A stretch of 64,000 nt of DNA from Alphaproteobacteria bacterium (GCA_030428355.1 JAUIBL010000014.1:1-64000); one strand, 5' to 3'; counted from the first letter of the stretch, positions 18,657 to 27,568 are shown. Translations and numbers: made by a program. The notes: a model not told the origin generated them from the letters alone.

Positions 18657-18697
18657 ACAAAAGCGGCGTCGGGGATGTGTTCCCCGACGCAGCCGCT
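18657..18697 (-). terminator. terminator of the ilvB-ilvH operon
   Basis: A long hairpin pairs AGCGGC-GTCGGGGA (18662-18675) with TCCCCGAC-GCA-GCCGCT (18681-18697), with a small internal bulge. On the minus strand it is followed by CTTTTG. It lies five bases beyond the ilvH stop and also faces the convergent small gene. Confidence 0.7.
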
Positions 18698-18701
18698 CGG
18701 G

Positions 18702-19262
18702 TCACACGCCGCGCGACAGCGCAGCGACCCCGGTGCGCGCGACCTCGACCAGCCCAAGCGGGCGCATGAGGTCGACAAAGGCATCGACCTTTTCCGGGGT
18801 CCCGGTGATCTGGAACACGAAGCTGTGCAGCGTGCTGTCCACGACCTGGGCCCGGAAGATGTCGGCAAGGCGCAGCGCCTCGACCCGCTTTTCGCCAGAG
18901 CCCTCGACCTTGATAAGAGCCAGTTCACGCTCGACCGAACCACCCTCGACCGTCAGATCATGCACTTCGTGGACCGGGACGATCCGGCCAAGCTGGGCCT
19001 TGATCTGTTCGATCACCTGCGGTGTGCCGGTGGTGACGATGGTGATCCGGCTGGTGTGCCCGGCATGATCCACCTCGGCCACGGTCAGGCTGTCGATGTT
19101 GTAGCCACGCCCGGAAAACAGGCCGATGACACGGGCCAGCACACCGGGTTCGTTCGCCACAAGCACCGCAAGCGTGTGGGTTTCCTGCACGTCGGAAAAG
19201 GTTGAACGCAGGTTGTAGGCGGAATGCTTGGTCGAGCCTTTTTTGATATTCAGCGGGGACAT
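18702..19262 (-). CDS. ilvH: acetolactate synthase small (regulatory) subunit
   Basis: The 186-residue protein has an N-terminal ACT domain (TLAVLVANEPGVLARVIGLF) and the C-terminal IlvH domain. It binds the catalytic subunit and confers valine feedback inhibition on acetohydroxyacid synthase, the first common step of Val/Ile/Leu synthesis. It lies 86 bases after ilvB on the same strand; that spacer contains a GC-hairpin repeat element. Confidence 0.95.
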   Translation of the reverse strand: MSPLNIKKGSTKHSAYNLRSTFSDVQETHTLAVLVANEPGVLARVIGLFSGRGYNIDSLTVAEVDHAGHTSRITIVTTGTPQVIEQIKAQLGRIVPVHEVHDLTVEGGSVERELALIKVEGSGEKRVEALRLADIFRAQVVDSTLHSFVFQITGTPEKVDAFVDLMRPLGLVEVARTGVAALSRGV

Positions 19263-19320
19263 GATCTTCTTCTTTTTCCAAATATGCCGGGTGGGTGTGG
19301 GGGGCTGCCCCCCACGGATC
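19262..19320 (+). repeat. dispersed GC-hairpin repeat, copy 1
   Basis: The element contains CCAAATATGCCGGGTG followed by a TGGGGGG-CT(G)-CCCCCCA hairpin and CGGATC. Related copies are at 30860-30940 and, inverted, at 50361-50414. It lies between ilvB and ilvH and includes the ilvH ribosome-binding region. Confidence 0.55.
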
Positions 19321-19348
19321 GGACCGGTGGTGAGGCCGGCGCGATCGC

Positions 19349-21103
19349 TTACACCATGACTGCGCCCTTGGAGCCGATGGCATCCTTGGTGCTGGCTTCA
19401 CCCAACAGCATCTTGTTGTGCGGCTCACCCGACGGGATCATCGGGAAGCAGTTTTCGTGTTTTTCGACCAAACAGTCAAAAATCACCGGACCGTCATAGT
19501 TCAGCATCTCCATGATCGCATCGTCCAGATCGGCGGGGTCCTTGCACAGGATGCCCTTGCAACCGAACGCCTCTGCCAGCTTCACGAAATCGGGCAGGGC
19601 TTCGGACCAGGAATGCGAATACCGCTCACCATGCAGCAGTTCCTGCCACTGGCGCACCATGCCGAGGCGTTCGTTGTTCAGGATGAACTGCTTCACGGGC
19701 AGGCGGTACTGCACCGCAGTGCTCATCTCCTGCATGTTCATCAACCACGACGCTTCGCCGGCCACGTTGATCACCAGCGCATCGGGATGCGCCACCTGCA
19801 CACCGATCGATGCCGGGGTGCCATAGCCCATCGTGCCCAGACCACCCGAGGTCATCCAGCGGTTCGGGTCCTCGAACCCAAGATATTGCGCCGCCCACAT
19901 CTGGTGCTGGCCCACCTCGGTGGTGATGTAGCGGTCACGGCCCTTGGTGAGCTGCTCAAGACGGTCCAGCGCATATTGCGGACGGATCGACTTTTCCGAC
20001 GGCTTGTACTTCAGGCAATCGACCGCGCGCCATTGTTCGATCTGGTGCCACCACTTCTGCAGGCCTTCCTTGTTGACCTTGCGCCCGCGTGCTTTCCACA
20101 CCTTGAGGATGTCCTCAAGAACATGACCGACATCGCCGATGATCGGCATGTCGACGCGGATCACCTTGTTGATCGAGCTGGGGTCGATGTCGATATGCGC
20201 CTTGCGCGATTTCGGGCTGAACGCATCCAGCCGCCCGGTGATCCGGTCGTCGAACCGCGCACCGACGTTGATCATGAGATCACATCCGTGCATCGCGAGG
20301 TTGGCCTCGTAAAGGCCGTGCATGCCAAGCATGCCGAGCCAGTTCTTGCCCGAGGCCGGATAACAACCCAGACCCATCAGGGTCGAGGTGATCGGAATGC
20401 CCGTCGCATCCACAAGTTCGCGCAGCAACTGGCTTGCGCCGGGGCCCGAATTGATCACACCGCCGCCGGTATAAAAGATAGGCCGTTCTGCGGTTTCCAG
20501 TGCTTCCACAAGCTGGGTGATCATCTCCATGTCACCCTTTAGCTGCGGCTGGTAGTGGCTGACCTTCGCCTTGGCCTTTTCCGTGTAGGTGCCGCTGGCG
20601 AACTGCACATCCTTCGGGATGTCGATCAGGACCGGACCGGGCCGGCCCGAGGTCGCCACGTGAAAGGCTTCGTGGATGATGCCCGAAAGCTGATCCGTGT
20701 CCTTCACCAGCCAGTTATGCTTTGTGCAGGGGCGCGTGATGCCAACCGTGTCCGCCTCTTGGAAGGCGTCCGAACCGATCATGAAGGTCGGCACCTGTCC
20801 GGTCAGAACGACAATCGGGATGCTGTCCATCAGCGCGTCCGTCAAACCGGTGACGGCGTTCGTGGCACCTGGACCGGATGTCACGAGAACCACACCCGGC
20901 TTGCCGGTGGCGCGGGCATAGCCTTCGGCCGCATGAACCGCGCCCTGTTCATGGCGCACAAGATAATGGCGAATGCCGTTCTGCTGAAAAATCTCGTCGT
21001 AAATCGGTAGCACAGCGCCACCGGGATACCCGAATACTGTGTCCACACCCTGATCCTTCAGGGCTTGAACCACCATTTTCGCTCCGGTCATTTGACGTGT
21101 CAT
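19349..21103 (-). CDS. ilvB: acetolactate synthase large (catalytic) subunit
   Basis: This ThDP/FAD/Mg enzyme joins pyruvate with pyruvate or 2-ketobutyrate. The 584-residue protein has the N-terminal ThDP domain (VFGYPGGAVLPIYDE, HEQGAVHAAEGYARATG), the FAD-binding middle domain, and the C-terminal pyrophosphate domain with AGEASWLMNMQEM and NNERLGMVRQWQ. AACGGAG precedes the ATG. Expression is probably controlled by the leader peptide and attenuator at 21143-21244. Confidence 0.96.
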   Translation of the reverse strand: MTRQMTGAKMVVQALKDQGVDTVFGYPGGAVLPIYDEIFQQNGIRHYLVRHEQGAVHAAEGYARATGKPGVVLVTSGPGATNAVTGLTDALMDSIPIVVLTGQVPTFMIGSDAFQEADTVGITRPCTKHNWLVKDTDQLSGIIHEAFHVATSGRPGPVLIDIPKDVQFASGTYTEKAKAKVSHYQPQLKGDMEMITQLVEALETAERPIFYTGGGVINSGPGASQLLRELVDATGIPITSTLMGLGCYPASGKNWLGMLGMHGLYEANLAMHGCDLMINVGARFDDRITGRLDAFSPKSRKAHIDIDPSSINKVIRVDMPIIGDVGHVLEDILKVWKARGRKVNKEGLQKWWHQIEQWRAVDCLKYKPSEKSIRPQYALDRLEQLTKGRDRYITTEVGQHQMWAAQYLGFEDPNRWMTSGGLGTMGYGTPASIGVQVAHPDALVINVAGEASWLMNMQEMSTAVQYRLPVKQFILNNERLGMVRQWQELLHGERYSHSWSEALPDFVKLAEAFGCKGILCKDPADLDDAIMEMLNYDGPVIFDCLVEKHENCFPMIPSGEPHNKMLLGEASTKDAIGSKGAVMV

Positions 21104-21142
21104 CGCTTTGCTCCGTTTACAGACACTTCTGTTCGTTACGCG

Positions 21143-21171
21143 AAAAAAAACCCCCGATGTTCAGTCGGGGG
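21143..21171 (-). terminator. ilv operon attenuator terminator
   Basis: On the minus strand CCCCCGA-loop(7)-TCGGGGG is followed by eight Ts, a textbook intrinsic terminator located 40 bases before the ilvB start and 26 bases after the stop of the leader peptide. Its 5' arm shares a base with CCCATGCGC (21171-21179), which can instead pair with GCGCATGGG inside the leader gene (21204-21212). Confidence 0.85.
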
Positions 21172-21196
21172 CGCATGGGGTCTTGGTCTGGTTCCG

Positions 21197-21244
21197 TCAC
21201 CGGCCCATGCGCGCTTTCTCTACAATGACTAGGACTCGTGCCAT
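21197..21244 (-). CDS. ilv leader peptide (15 residues)
   Basis: ATG 21244 opens a 15-codon frame, MARVLVIVEKARMGR, ending in TGA. Codons 4-8 are Val-Leu-Val-Ile-Val, the three amino acids made by the downstream pathway. AAGGAG sits five bases before the ATG. It is followed by an intrinsic terminator and then ilvB. This is the arrangement of a ribosome-mediated attenuator, known for ilv operons of enterobacteria and Caulobacter. Stalling at the Val/Leu/Ile codons leaves the segment at codons 11-14 free to pair downstream. Confidence 0.85.
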   Translation of the reverse strand: MARVLVIVEKARMGR

Positions 21245-21268
21245 GTTGGCTCCTTTTCGCGTGGCCGG

Positions 21269-21298
21269 ACCTTATGTTGACCCTCAGGGAGCGTCAAC
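21269..21298 (-). promoter_or_regulatory. candidate ilv promoter with inverted repeat
   Basis: On the minus strand TTGACG (21297-21292) and TAAGGT (21274-21269) are 17 bases apart, giving a start about 18 bases before the leader ATG. GTTGAC and GTCAAC (21276-21281 and 21293-21298) form an inverted repeat within the same region that could serve a repressor or activator. The -10 match is weak. Confidence 0.5.
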
Positions 21299-21537
21299 AT
21301 CGAAAACCAAGAAAAAAGTACCTGAAGGCAAGAAAATTTTGCCATTTATTGCCGGAAGGGGCGCAAGTCTTGAAATTTTCCTAAATCCCACCCGCCGATG
21401 CTGCGCTTTTCTGCCGAGTCGTGACGCCAAGGGCGCAGGTGATGTGCGCATGCGCGCGGAGATGTGAATTGCAGGTGATCGGAAGGATGCCATAAGCTGA
21501 ACCAATCAGTTCACATCAGTCGGAGCCGGAGGCGCAT

Positions 21538-21822
21538 ATGCTGGGAAAACGCAATCGTCGCGCAGGGGCCTTTTCGATCTGCCACGCGACCGTCCTTGCG
21601 GGCTTTATCGTTCTTGCGCAGGCGCTGAGTCTGGGGACGGCGGATCACCAAGTGCACCTGTCCGAAAGCGAAAGCGGACACCCATCCGTCCCCGCGCAGG
21701 TGTGTCTGCCGCAGGGTGGCGGGGCTGACGCCGTCGGGTCCTGTGCGGTTCTGATGAAAGCGACGCATAAGGGGGCTACGGCCATCGGCATCGTCGTCTG
21801 GAGCCACGGCACGCGGCTCTGA
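21538..21822 (+). CDS. small hypothetical protein, possibly exported
   Basis: The 94-residue frame has CGGAGG six bases before the ATG. It starts with a basic stretch (MLGKRNRRAGAF) and a hydrophobic stretch (VLAGFIVLAQALSLG), which looks like a signal peptide or anchor. Two later cysteines lie in VCLPQGG and GSCAVLM. No family is recognised. A 98-codon frame overlaps it on the other strand but lacks these signals. Confidence 0.5.
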   Translation: MLGKRNRRAGAFSICHATVLAGFIVLAQALSLGTADHQVHLSESESGHPSVPAQVCLPQGGGADAVGSCAVLMKATHKGATAIGIVVWSHGTRL

Positions 21823-21915
21823 GCTCAGTCGCTAACGGGCAACCGCGTGGGGCGCTGGTGCGCTTTTTGCGCAAAAACCTCTGTAATTAAGCCGACCTGT
21901 TGTAGCTTCAAGGCC

Positions 21916-21929
21916 TGGTAGCGCTATCA
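21916..21929. promoter_or_regulatory. LacI-type operator upstream of the TRAP operon
   Basis: TGGTAGCGCTATCA is a near-perfect palindrome with a central CG, the form bound by many LacI-family repressors; CCTG/CAGG-type bases extend it to 18 bases (21914-21931). It lies about 180 bases before the TRAP binding-protein gene. No LacI gene is in the window. Confidence 0.55.
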
Positions 21930-22107
21930 GGCTCTGTTGGAAAAAACTGTGGGATTTCCGCAATTTCTGCCTAAAATTTATACGACTGTAAGCGCCGTTA
22001 ATCATTTGCATTCAGTTTTTTTTCTGATTACCGTCCGTTCCACTAAATGATCCGCGCAAACAGCGGACTGGCTGTATTGTGCATCCAAAACTCAGGGGAG
22101 GTAATAC

Positions 22108-23193
22108 ATGGATCGTCGTTCATTCCTGCGGACGTCTACTGTAGGGGCGGGGGCTGCGGCTGCCACCACACTTGCGGCACCGGCTTATGCGCAGGGCAAC
22201 CGCACATTGACCATGGTCACATCGGTTCCGGACGGCTTTGCCGTGTTCGACGATGCGGCCCAGCTTGCCATCGACTACATCACCGCGATGACCGATGGCC
22301 AAATCTCGTTCAACAAGATGCCCGCGGGTTCGCTGGTGGGCGCGTTCGAAGTGTTCGACGCCGTGTCCTCCGGTCAGGCAGACGTCTACCACTCGGCGGA
22401 ATACTACTTCCTCAACCAGCACCCGGCATTCGCCTTCTTCACCTCCGTGCCCTTCGGCATGACGGCGCAGGAAATGGCGAACTGGTACTATCGTCGTGAC
22501 GGTCAGGCGCTGCACGACGAACTGTCCTCGCTCTTCAACATCAAGCCGATCATGTGCGGCATGACAGCGATGCAGCCCGGCGGCTGGTTCAACAAGGAAA
22601 TCACCTCGGCAGAAGATCTGCAGGGTCTGCGCTTCCGTATGCCGGGCCAGGGTGGTCAGGTTCTGGGTCGCCTCGGCGCCTCCGTGCAGAACATCCCCGG
22701 CGGCGAAATCTACCAGGCGCTTGCGTCCGGTCAGATCGACGGCGCGGAATGGATCGGGCCGTACGCGGACGAGCGCATGGGCTTCCAGGAAGTCACCAAG
22801 ACCTACTACGCAGCCGGCTTCCACGAGCCGGGTTCGGCGCTCTGCCTCGGCTTCAACCTGGAAATCTGGGAAAGCCTGACAGACCAGCAGAAAGCGATCG
22901 TGAACGTGGCGGCTCAGGCGGCCCACGCGCAGAACACCGCGCTGTCGCTGGCCGAAAACGGTGCGGCACTCGCACGCCTGCAGGCCGCAGGTGTTCAGGT
23001 GCGTCAGTTCCCGGAAGACGTCTGGGATGCGTATGGTCGCGCGTCCGCCGAAGTGCGTGAAGAAAACATGGGCGATGAAATCTACGCGAAAGTGGCGGCA
23101 AGCTACTTTGCGTCGATGGAGGAATCGGCCGGTTGGTACGAAATCGCTGACGGCGAATACATGCGCCAGCGCAACCGTGTGAACGCAGGCTGA
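22108..23193 (+). CDS. TRAP transporter substrate-binding protein (TakP/DctP-like)
   Basis: The 361-residue periplasmic receptor has a twin-arginine signal (MDRRSFLRTSTVGAG) ending about AYAQG, so it is exported folded. Features of the TakP-like branch are FRMPGQGGQVLGRLGAS, GPYADERMGF and ETYYAAGFHEPG-like residues. Such receptors bind 2-oxo acids or other carboxylates and deliver them to the DctQ/DctM permease. GGGGAGG precedes the ATG. A hairpin after the gene would favour higher levels of receptor than permease. Confidence 0.9.
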   Translation: MDRRSFLRTSTVGAGAAAATTLAAPAYAQGNRTLTMVTSVPDGFAVFDDAAQLAIDYITAMTDGQISFNKMPAGSLVGAFEVFDAVSSGQADVYHSAEYYFLNQHPAFAFFTSVPFGMTAQEMANWYYRRDGQALHDELSSLFNIKPIMCGMTAMQPGGWFNKEITSAEDLQGLRFRMPGQGGQVLGRLGASVQNIPGGEIYQALASGQIDGAEWIGPYADERMGFQEVTKTYYAAGFHEPGSALCLGFNLEIWESLTDQQKAIVNVAAQAAHAQNTALSLAENGAALARLQAAGVQVRQFPEDVWDAYGRASAEVREENMGDEIYAKVAASYFASMEESAGWYEIADGEYMRQRNRVNAG

Positions 23194-23208
23194 TCCACGC
23201 TGCGTCTC

Positions 23209-23244
23209 AGCCCCGCCCGGACACCCTGTCAGGGCGGGGCTTTT
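23209..23244 (+). terminator. hairpin between TRAP receptor and permease genes
   Basis: AGCCCCGCCC (23209-23218) pairs perfectly with GGGCGGGGCT (23232-23241) around a 13-base loop and is followed by TTT. It starts 15 bases after the receptor stop and probably ends part of the transcripts or protects the receptor mRNA. Confidence 0.7.
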
Positions 23245-23300
23245 CGCCGTTTCAATGACACGCATGATGCTCCGCGACCGGGGCAACAGAGGGGCAGGGT

Positions 23301-24212
23301 ATGGTCGATTTCATCCTTTGGGTGCTTCAGAATATAGTGATGGCCCCATACAATCTTGTCATGGCGGTGTTCAATCCGGGCTCGTGGCTCAACTGGTCCG
23401 ATCCGGCGTCCGTAATGCGCTTCATCTATTACGGCGCATCGGTCGAATTTTTCTTTGTCGTTTTCACGACCTTCCTGATCCTCACAGCCCTCGGCCTTCT
23501 GTGGAAGCGCGCCATCCTTTGGGGATGTGTGCGGGGCCTCGAGGCGATGGCGAACGGGGTTGGCCGGATCGCGGCATGGGCAGGTCTGCTCATGGTGATC
23601 CAGCAGGTCATGATCGTCTTCCTGCAGCGCATTTTCCGGGTCGCCGAGATCGAAATCGGGCCGCTTGGCACAGCCTTCGCTAAAGACCTGAGCTGGTGGG
23701 CGGAAGAGCTCAAGCTTTACAACGCAATGGTCGTTGCACTGTGTGTGACATACACGTTTGTGCAGGGCGGCCATGTCCGCGTCGACCTGTTCTATTCCAA
23801 GGTGAAATACGGCACCAAACGCATCATCGACATGTTCGGCTGCATGTTCTTCATGCTGCCCGCGATCACGATCACCTATCTTTACGCGTGGTTCTTCATG
23901 TGGCGGCACCTGATGACGCCAGCGGTCACCGCGACCAGCGATCTGGACCGGATGCTGATGCAGTCGCGGATTTTCCGTTGGAACGTGGAAACAATCGGCT
24001 TCAGCCCGAACGGCTTTGACGCGTATTTCCTGTTCAAGATCCTGATCGTCCTGTTCTGCGTGCTGACCTTCGTTCACGCGATGGCGTTCTTCTGGCGGTC
24101 GCTGCTGGAATTCATCGAAGGCGAAGAAAGCGAAGGCAAGTATCTTGATCGCGATGCCTTCGCCAGCGAAGCAGAAGAAATCGAGCACGCGATCCATTCC
24201 GGATCGACCTGA
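23301..24212 (+). CDS. TRAP transporter small permease subunit (DctQ), enlarged
   Basis: The 303-residue membrane protein is about 100 residues longer than a usual DctQ (about 160-200). The DctQ core is at roughly 135-215, with TFVQGGHVRVDLFYSK as the typical motif. There are two extra hydrophobic segments before it and one after. It holds the sodium-coupled carrier together with the large subunit. GAGGGG precedes the ATG. The order receptor-DctQ-DctM is the usual TRAP operon. Confidence 0.88.
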   Translation: MVDFILWVLQNIVMAPYNLVMAVFNPGSWLNWSDPASVMRFIYYGASVEFFFVVFTTFLILTALGLLWKRAILWGCVRGLEAMANGVGRIAAWAGLLMVIQQVMIVFLQRIFRVAEIEIGPLGTAFAKDLSWWAEELKLYNAMVVALCVTYTFVQGGHVRVDLFYSKVKYGTKRIIDMFGCMFFMLPAITITYLYAWFFMWRHLMTPAVTATSDLDRMLMQSRIFRWNVETIGFSPNGFDAYFLFKILIVLFCVLTFVHAMAFFWRSLLEFIEGEESEGKYLDRDAFASEAEEIEHAIHSGST

Positions 24213-24274
24213 AAACATGACCAAGACACAAAAGACGATGCCTCAAATGGCACAGGGCGGGGGGGCCGCATAAT

Positions 24275-26629
24275 ATGCTTTTCGGTATGGACGGAGTCGA
24301 GGTTGGTATCCTCATCGTCTTCCTGACGCTTTTCGCCGGTATCATGACAGGCTTCCCGGTGGCCTTTGCCATCGCGGGTGCCGGCGTCATCTCCTTCGCG
24401 ATCATCGCAGCCCTTGATTCCGCCGGGTTGCTGATCCACGAGGCCATCGACAAGGGATCGCCCGAATTCGCGGCCCTTGTTGCAGAAGGCATCGCCCGAG
24501 ACGCCATATCCGTCTTCCGATACCCGGACTTGCCACGCATTGAAGAACCGGTGTTCCCCGGTGGCTGGGAACAGGCGATGGAGCGCAACATCTCCTTCAT
24601 CGTGAACCGGATCAACGAACGTGTGATCGCAGGTCAGTCCATTGAGACGCTGCTGGCGGTTCTGATGTTCGTCATGATGGGCATCACGCTCGAACGCTCG
24701 CGGATCGCCGAAGACCTGCTGACCTCGATGGCGCGCGTGTTCGGCCCGCTGCCGGGCGGTCTGGCCGTGTCCATCGTGATCGTGGGTGCTTTCCTGGCAG
24801 CCTCGACCGGCATCGTGGGTGCTACGGTGGTGACCATGGGCCTGTTGGCCTTGCCGACGATGCTGCGCAACAACTATTCGCCAGAACTGGCCACCGGTGT
24901 GATTGCGGCGTCAGGCACGCTGGGTCAGATCATCCCGCCCTCCATCGTGATCGTTCTTCTGGGAACGCTGGTCGGGGACCTGTACGCGACCGGTCAGGAA
25001 ACCCGCGCCGTTCTGGCGGGGTGTACCGACGCGCTGACCTTCCTCGGCGAACCGGCGGTGCTGTCGGTTGGCACGCTGTTCCAGGCGGCACTGCTGCCGG
25101 GCCTGTTCCTTGCTCTGCTTTACGGGCTTTATGCCTTCGGGTTTGCGCTGTTACGCCCCGCCAGCGCGCCACCCGTCCAGCTGGACGGCACAAGCGGCGA
25201 GGTCGTGACCCGCAACGAAGCCCTGACTTGGTACCTGGCAGCCCCGGTTGGTCTGATCCTCGCGGTTGTGATCGGCTTCAGCTCAGGTGTGATCGGCAGC
25301 CAGACCATCACGGTCTCCGATTATGCTGAACGCGCCGAGGGGCCGGGCCTGCGCACCAACGTGTCCGAGCAGTGTCAGGCGTCGATGATCGAACTGCACG
25401 GTCAAGAGGCGTGGGACGCCGCAGTTGCACAGCGTGCGGCCATGGAAGCCGCCAGTGTCACTGGTGAGGTGGTGGAACTGACCGAGGAAGAGCGTGCGGC
25501 TGCACTGATCGAAGCGCGCGAAAACGCAGCGCCTATCGGAGCGGGTGTAGCGACGGTCTTCACGTTGCTGGCCCTCGTGTTGATCCTCGCGCGCGGCGTG
25601 TCGCCATCGTCAAACCCGCTGCCTCTGATCGTCGGCGGGATTGGCGTTGTGCTGGCCTTCCTGTTCGACGTAGCGTTCATTTCGCTGCTGACCGGGGCAG
25701 GGGCCACGTTCCTGATCCTTGCGGTCCCGATGGCACTGACGATGTACGGTGTCTGGATCGCGATGGGGCGTCTGGCGCAGAACGAACTTCTGCGCGTGGT
25801 CTTCCCGCCCCTGATCCTGATCGTGGCGGTGCTCGGGTCGATCCTTGGCGGTATCACCAACCCGACCCCGGCTGCGGCTCTGGGGGCGGCAGGTGCCATC
25901 ATGCTGGCCGCGTATCGCAAGCTCAAGGAAGAGCAGGGCGCGGCCAAGATCGTCATCTGGGCGTCTTTGGCTCTGGTGATCATGATCCTGCTCGGGGTGA
26001 ATTTCGACCTCCGCATCTCGCGCGAGACAGTGCCGTTCGAAGACTGGGTGGCCTATGTGCTGGCCCAGATTGCCTATCACTTCGCCTTCTTCGGCCTTCT
26101 CTACAGTTGCTGGGTGCTGTTCCGCACCAACATCCTTGGTCCGGTTGTGCGCGAGACGGCGAAAGTCACGTCAATGGTGTTCACCATTCTCATCGGCTCG
26201 CAGCTTCTGAACCTCGTGCTGATCTCCTTCGGTGGTGAGCATTACATCCAGCAATTCCTGCGGTCCTTCGACAATGAAACCGTCGTGTTCCTTGTCGTGA
26301 TGCTGATCCTGTTCGTTCTGGGCTTCGTGCTCGACTTCCTCGAGATCATCTACATCGTCGTGCCCATCGTCGGCCCGGTGATTTACGGGGGGACGCTGGA
26401 TCCGGCCTGGGTGACGATCATGATCGCCATCAACCTGCAAACGTCCTTCCTGACGCCACCGTTCGGCTTTGCCCTGTTCTACCTGCGCGGGGTCGCGCCG
26501 AAAGAGGTCACGACCGGCCACATTTATCGCGGTGTGATGCCCTTCGTCGCCATTCAGGTTCTGGGTCTTGCCTTGCTCTGGTTGTTCCCCGGGATCGTGA
26601 CGATCCTGCCGGACCTCATACAGAACTGA
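24275..26629 (+). CDS. TRAP transporter large permease subunit (DctM), enlarged
   Basis: DctM is the sodium-driven carrier subunit. The 784-residue protein is nearly twice the usual length of about 430. The N-terminal part (FAGIMTGFPVAFAIAG; GTLGQIIPPSIVIVLLG near 215) and the C-terminal part (GGITNPTPAAALGAAGA near 535; FLTPPFGFALFYLRG near 730) match DctM. Between about 300 and 500 an insert carries a soluble stretch rich in Glu/Ala and added membrane segments. A G-rich ribosome site precedes ATG 24275. No frameshift is seen. Confidence 0.88.
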   Translation: MLFGMDGVEVGILIVFLTLFAGIMTGFPVAFAIAGAGVISFAIIAALDSAGLLIHEAIDKGSPEFAALVAEGIARDAISVFRYPDLPRIEEPVFPGGWEQAMERNISFIVNRINERVIAGQSIETLLAVLMFVMMGITLERSRIAEDLLTSMARVFGPLPGGLAVSIVIVGAFLAASTGIVGATVVTMGLLALPTMLRNNYSPELATGVIAASGTLGQIIPPSIVIVLLGTLVGDLYATGQETRAVLAGCTDALTFLGEPAVLSVGTLFQAALLPGLFLALLYGLYAFGFALLRPASAPPVQLDGTSGEVVTRNEALTWYLAAPVGLILAVVIGFSSGVIGSQTITVSDYAERAEGPGLRTNVSEQCQASMIELHGQEAWDAAVAQRAAMEAASVTGEVVELTEEERAAALIEARENAAPIGAGVATVFTLLALVLILARGVSPSSNPLPLIVGGIGVVLAFLFDVAFISLLTGAGATFLILAVPMALTMYGVWIAMGRLAQNELLRVVFPPLILIVAVLGSILGGITNPTPAAALGAAGAIMLAAYRKLKEEQGAAKIVIWASLALVIMILLGVNFDLRISRETVPFEDWVAYVLAQIAYHFAFFGLLYSCWVLFRTNILGPVVRETAKVTSMVFTILIGSQLLNLVLISFGGEHYIQQFLRSFDNETVVFLVVMLILFVLGFVLDFLEIIYIVVPIVGPVIYGGTLDPAWVTIMIAINLQTSFLTPPFGFALFYLRGVAPKEVTTGHIYRGVMPFVAIQVLGLALLWLFPGIVTILPDLIQN

Positions 26630-26648
26630 TCCGCACAGCTTTTGACGG

Positions 26649-26679
26649 AAAAGGCCGCTCACCCGAGCGGCCTTTTTCA
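26649..26679. terminator. bidirectional terminator after the TRAP operon
   Basis: AAAAGGCCGCTC (26649-26660) and GAGCGGCCTTTT (26665-26676) form a perfect 12-base-pair stem with loop ACCC, with A and T tracts on both sides. It serves the TRAP operon on the plus strand and may also serve the convergent bpt gene. Confidence 0.92.
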
Positions 26680-26755
26680 TGTGACGATCCGTACGGTATC
26701 GGTCGTCAATCTTTGGTTGAGTGAAACCCGGAATACAATGCGTGGCAGGGCGCGT

Positions 26756-27568
26756 TCAGCCGCGCAGATCGGGAAGCGAGATATTCGCAACCTGTTCCGC
26801 GATCGGATCTGTCGACAACGGATGGATGTCCGACGAATAGCTGTCGGGTTTGCGAAACGGCTCCCAGCCGCCGTGACGGTAAAGCTCCAGCCCCGAGAAG
26901 GCGGACTTGTACCCCATCTTGGCGCTGCCCGGTACCCAATAGCCCAGATAGACATACGGCAGACCCGCCTCGCGCGCGATCTCGACATGATCGAGGATCA
27001 TATACGTCCCAAGGCTTTGCGCGGGAACAAACGGCGAATAAAACGAATAGACCATGCTCAACCCGTCATCGAGCACATCTGTCAGACACACCGCCTGCAG
27101 CTTTCTGAGGTTCGGGTCCGTGTACTCGATCACGCGCGACCGGATCGGCGTTTCCTCGACCATCGCGGCAAAGTCGAAGACATCCATATCCGCCATGCCC
27201 CCATCGGCGTGGCGGGCGTCCAGATAGGTGCGGAAAAGCTCGTACTGGTCCTCCGTTGCCCATGCGCTGCTGGCCTGTCTACGCAGATGCGCATTCCGCT
27301 TCAGCGTGCGCTTCTGGCTCCGCGATGGACGGAACGCCTCGACCGAGATGCGTGCCGACAGGCAGGCCGAACAATCCGAACAGGACGGACGGTAAAGCAC
27401 GTTCTGCGACCGTCGGAAGCCCTGCTTGGACAAGCTGTTGTTCAGCTTGTCCGCCGCTTCACCCTGCAACGCCGTGAACAGCTTGCGCTCCATCCGGCCC
27501 GGCAGATACGGACAGGGTTGAGGCGCAGTGACATAGAACTGCGGCGCAAGTGGCAGCGAGTGACGCAT
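26756..27568 (-). CDS. bpt: aspartate/glutamate leucyltransferase
   Basis: Bpt adds leucine from Leu-tRNA to proteins with N-terminal Asp or Glu, marking them for ClpS/ClpAP. The 270-residue protein has the N-terminal ATE domain with cysteines in [10 protein letters not shown] and [14 protein letters not shown], and the C-terminal domain with [15 protein letters not shown]. The start ATG 27568 gives the family's [14 protein letters not shown] start; a TTG 13 codons upstream is less likely. Confidence 0.93.
   Translation of the reverse strand: MRHSLPLAPQFYVTAPQPCPYLPGRMERKLFTALQGEAADKLNNSLSKQGFRRSQNVLYRPSCSDCSACLSARISVEAFRPSRSQKRTLKRNAHLRRQASSAWATEDQYELFRTYLDARHADGGMADMDVFDFAAMVEETPIRSRVIEYTDPNLRKLQAVCLTDVLDDGLSMVYSFYSPFVPAQSLGTYMILDHVEIAREAGLPYVYLGYWVPGSAKMGYKSAFSGLELYRHGGWEPFRKPDSYSSDIHPLSTDPIAEQVANISLPDLRG

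Noticed and set aside
21511-21807. Minus-strand frame of 98 codons opposite the small gene at 21538.
   Set aside because: It has no ribosome site, and the plus-strand frame has both a good site and a signal-like start.
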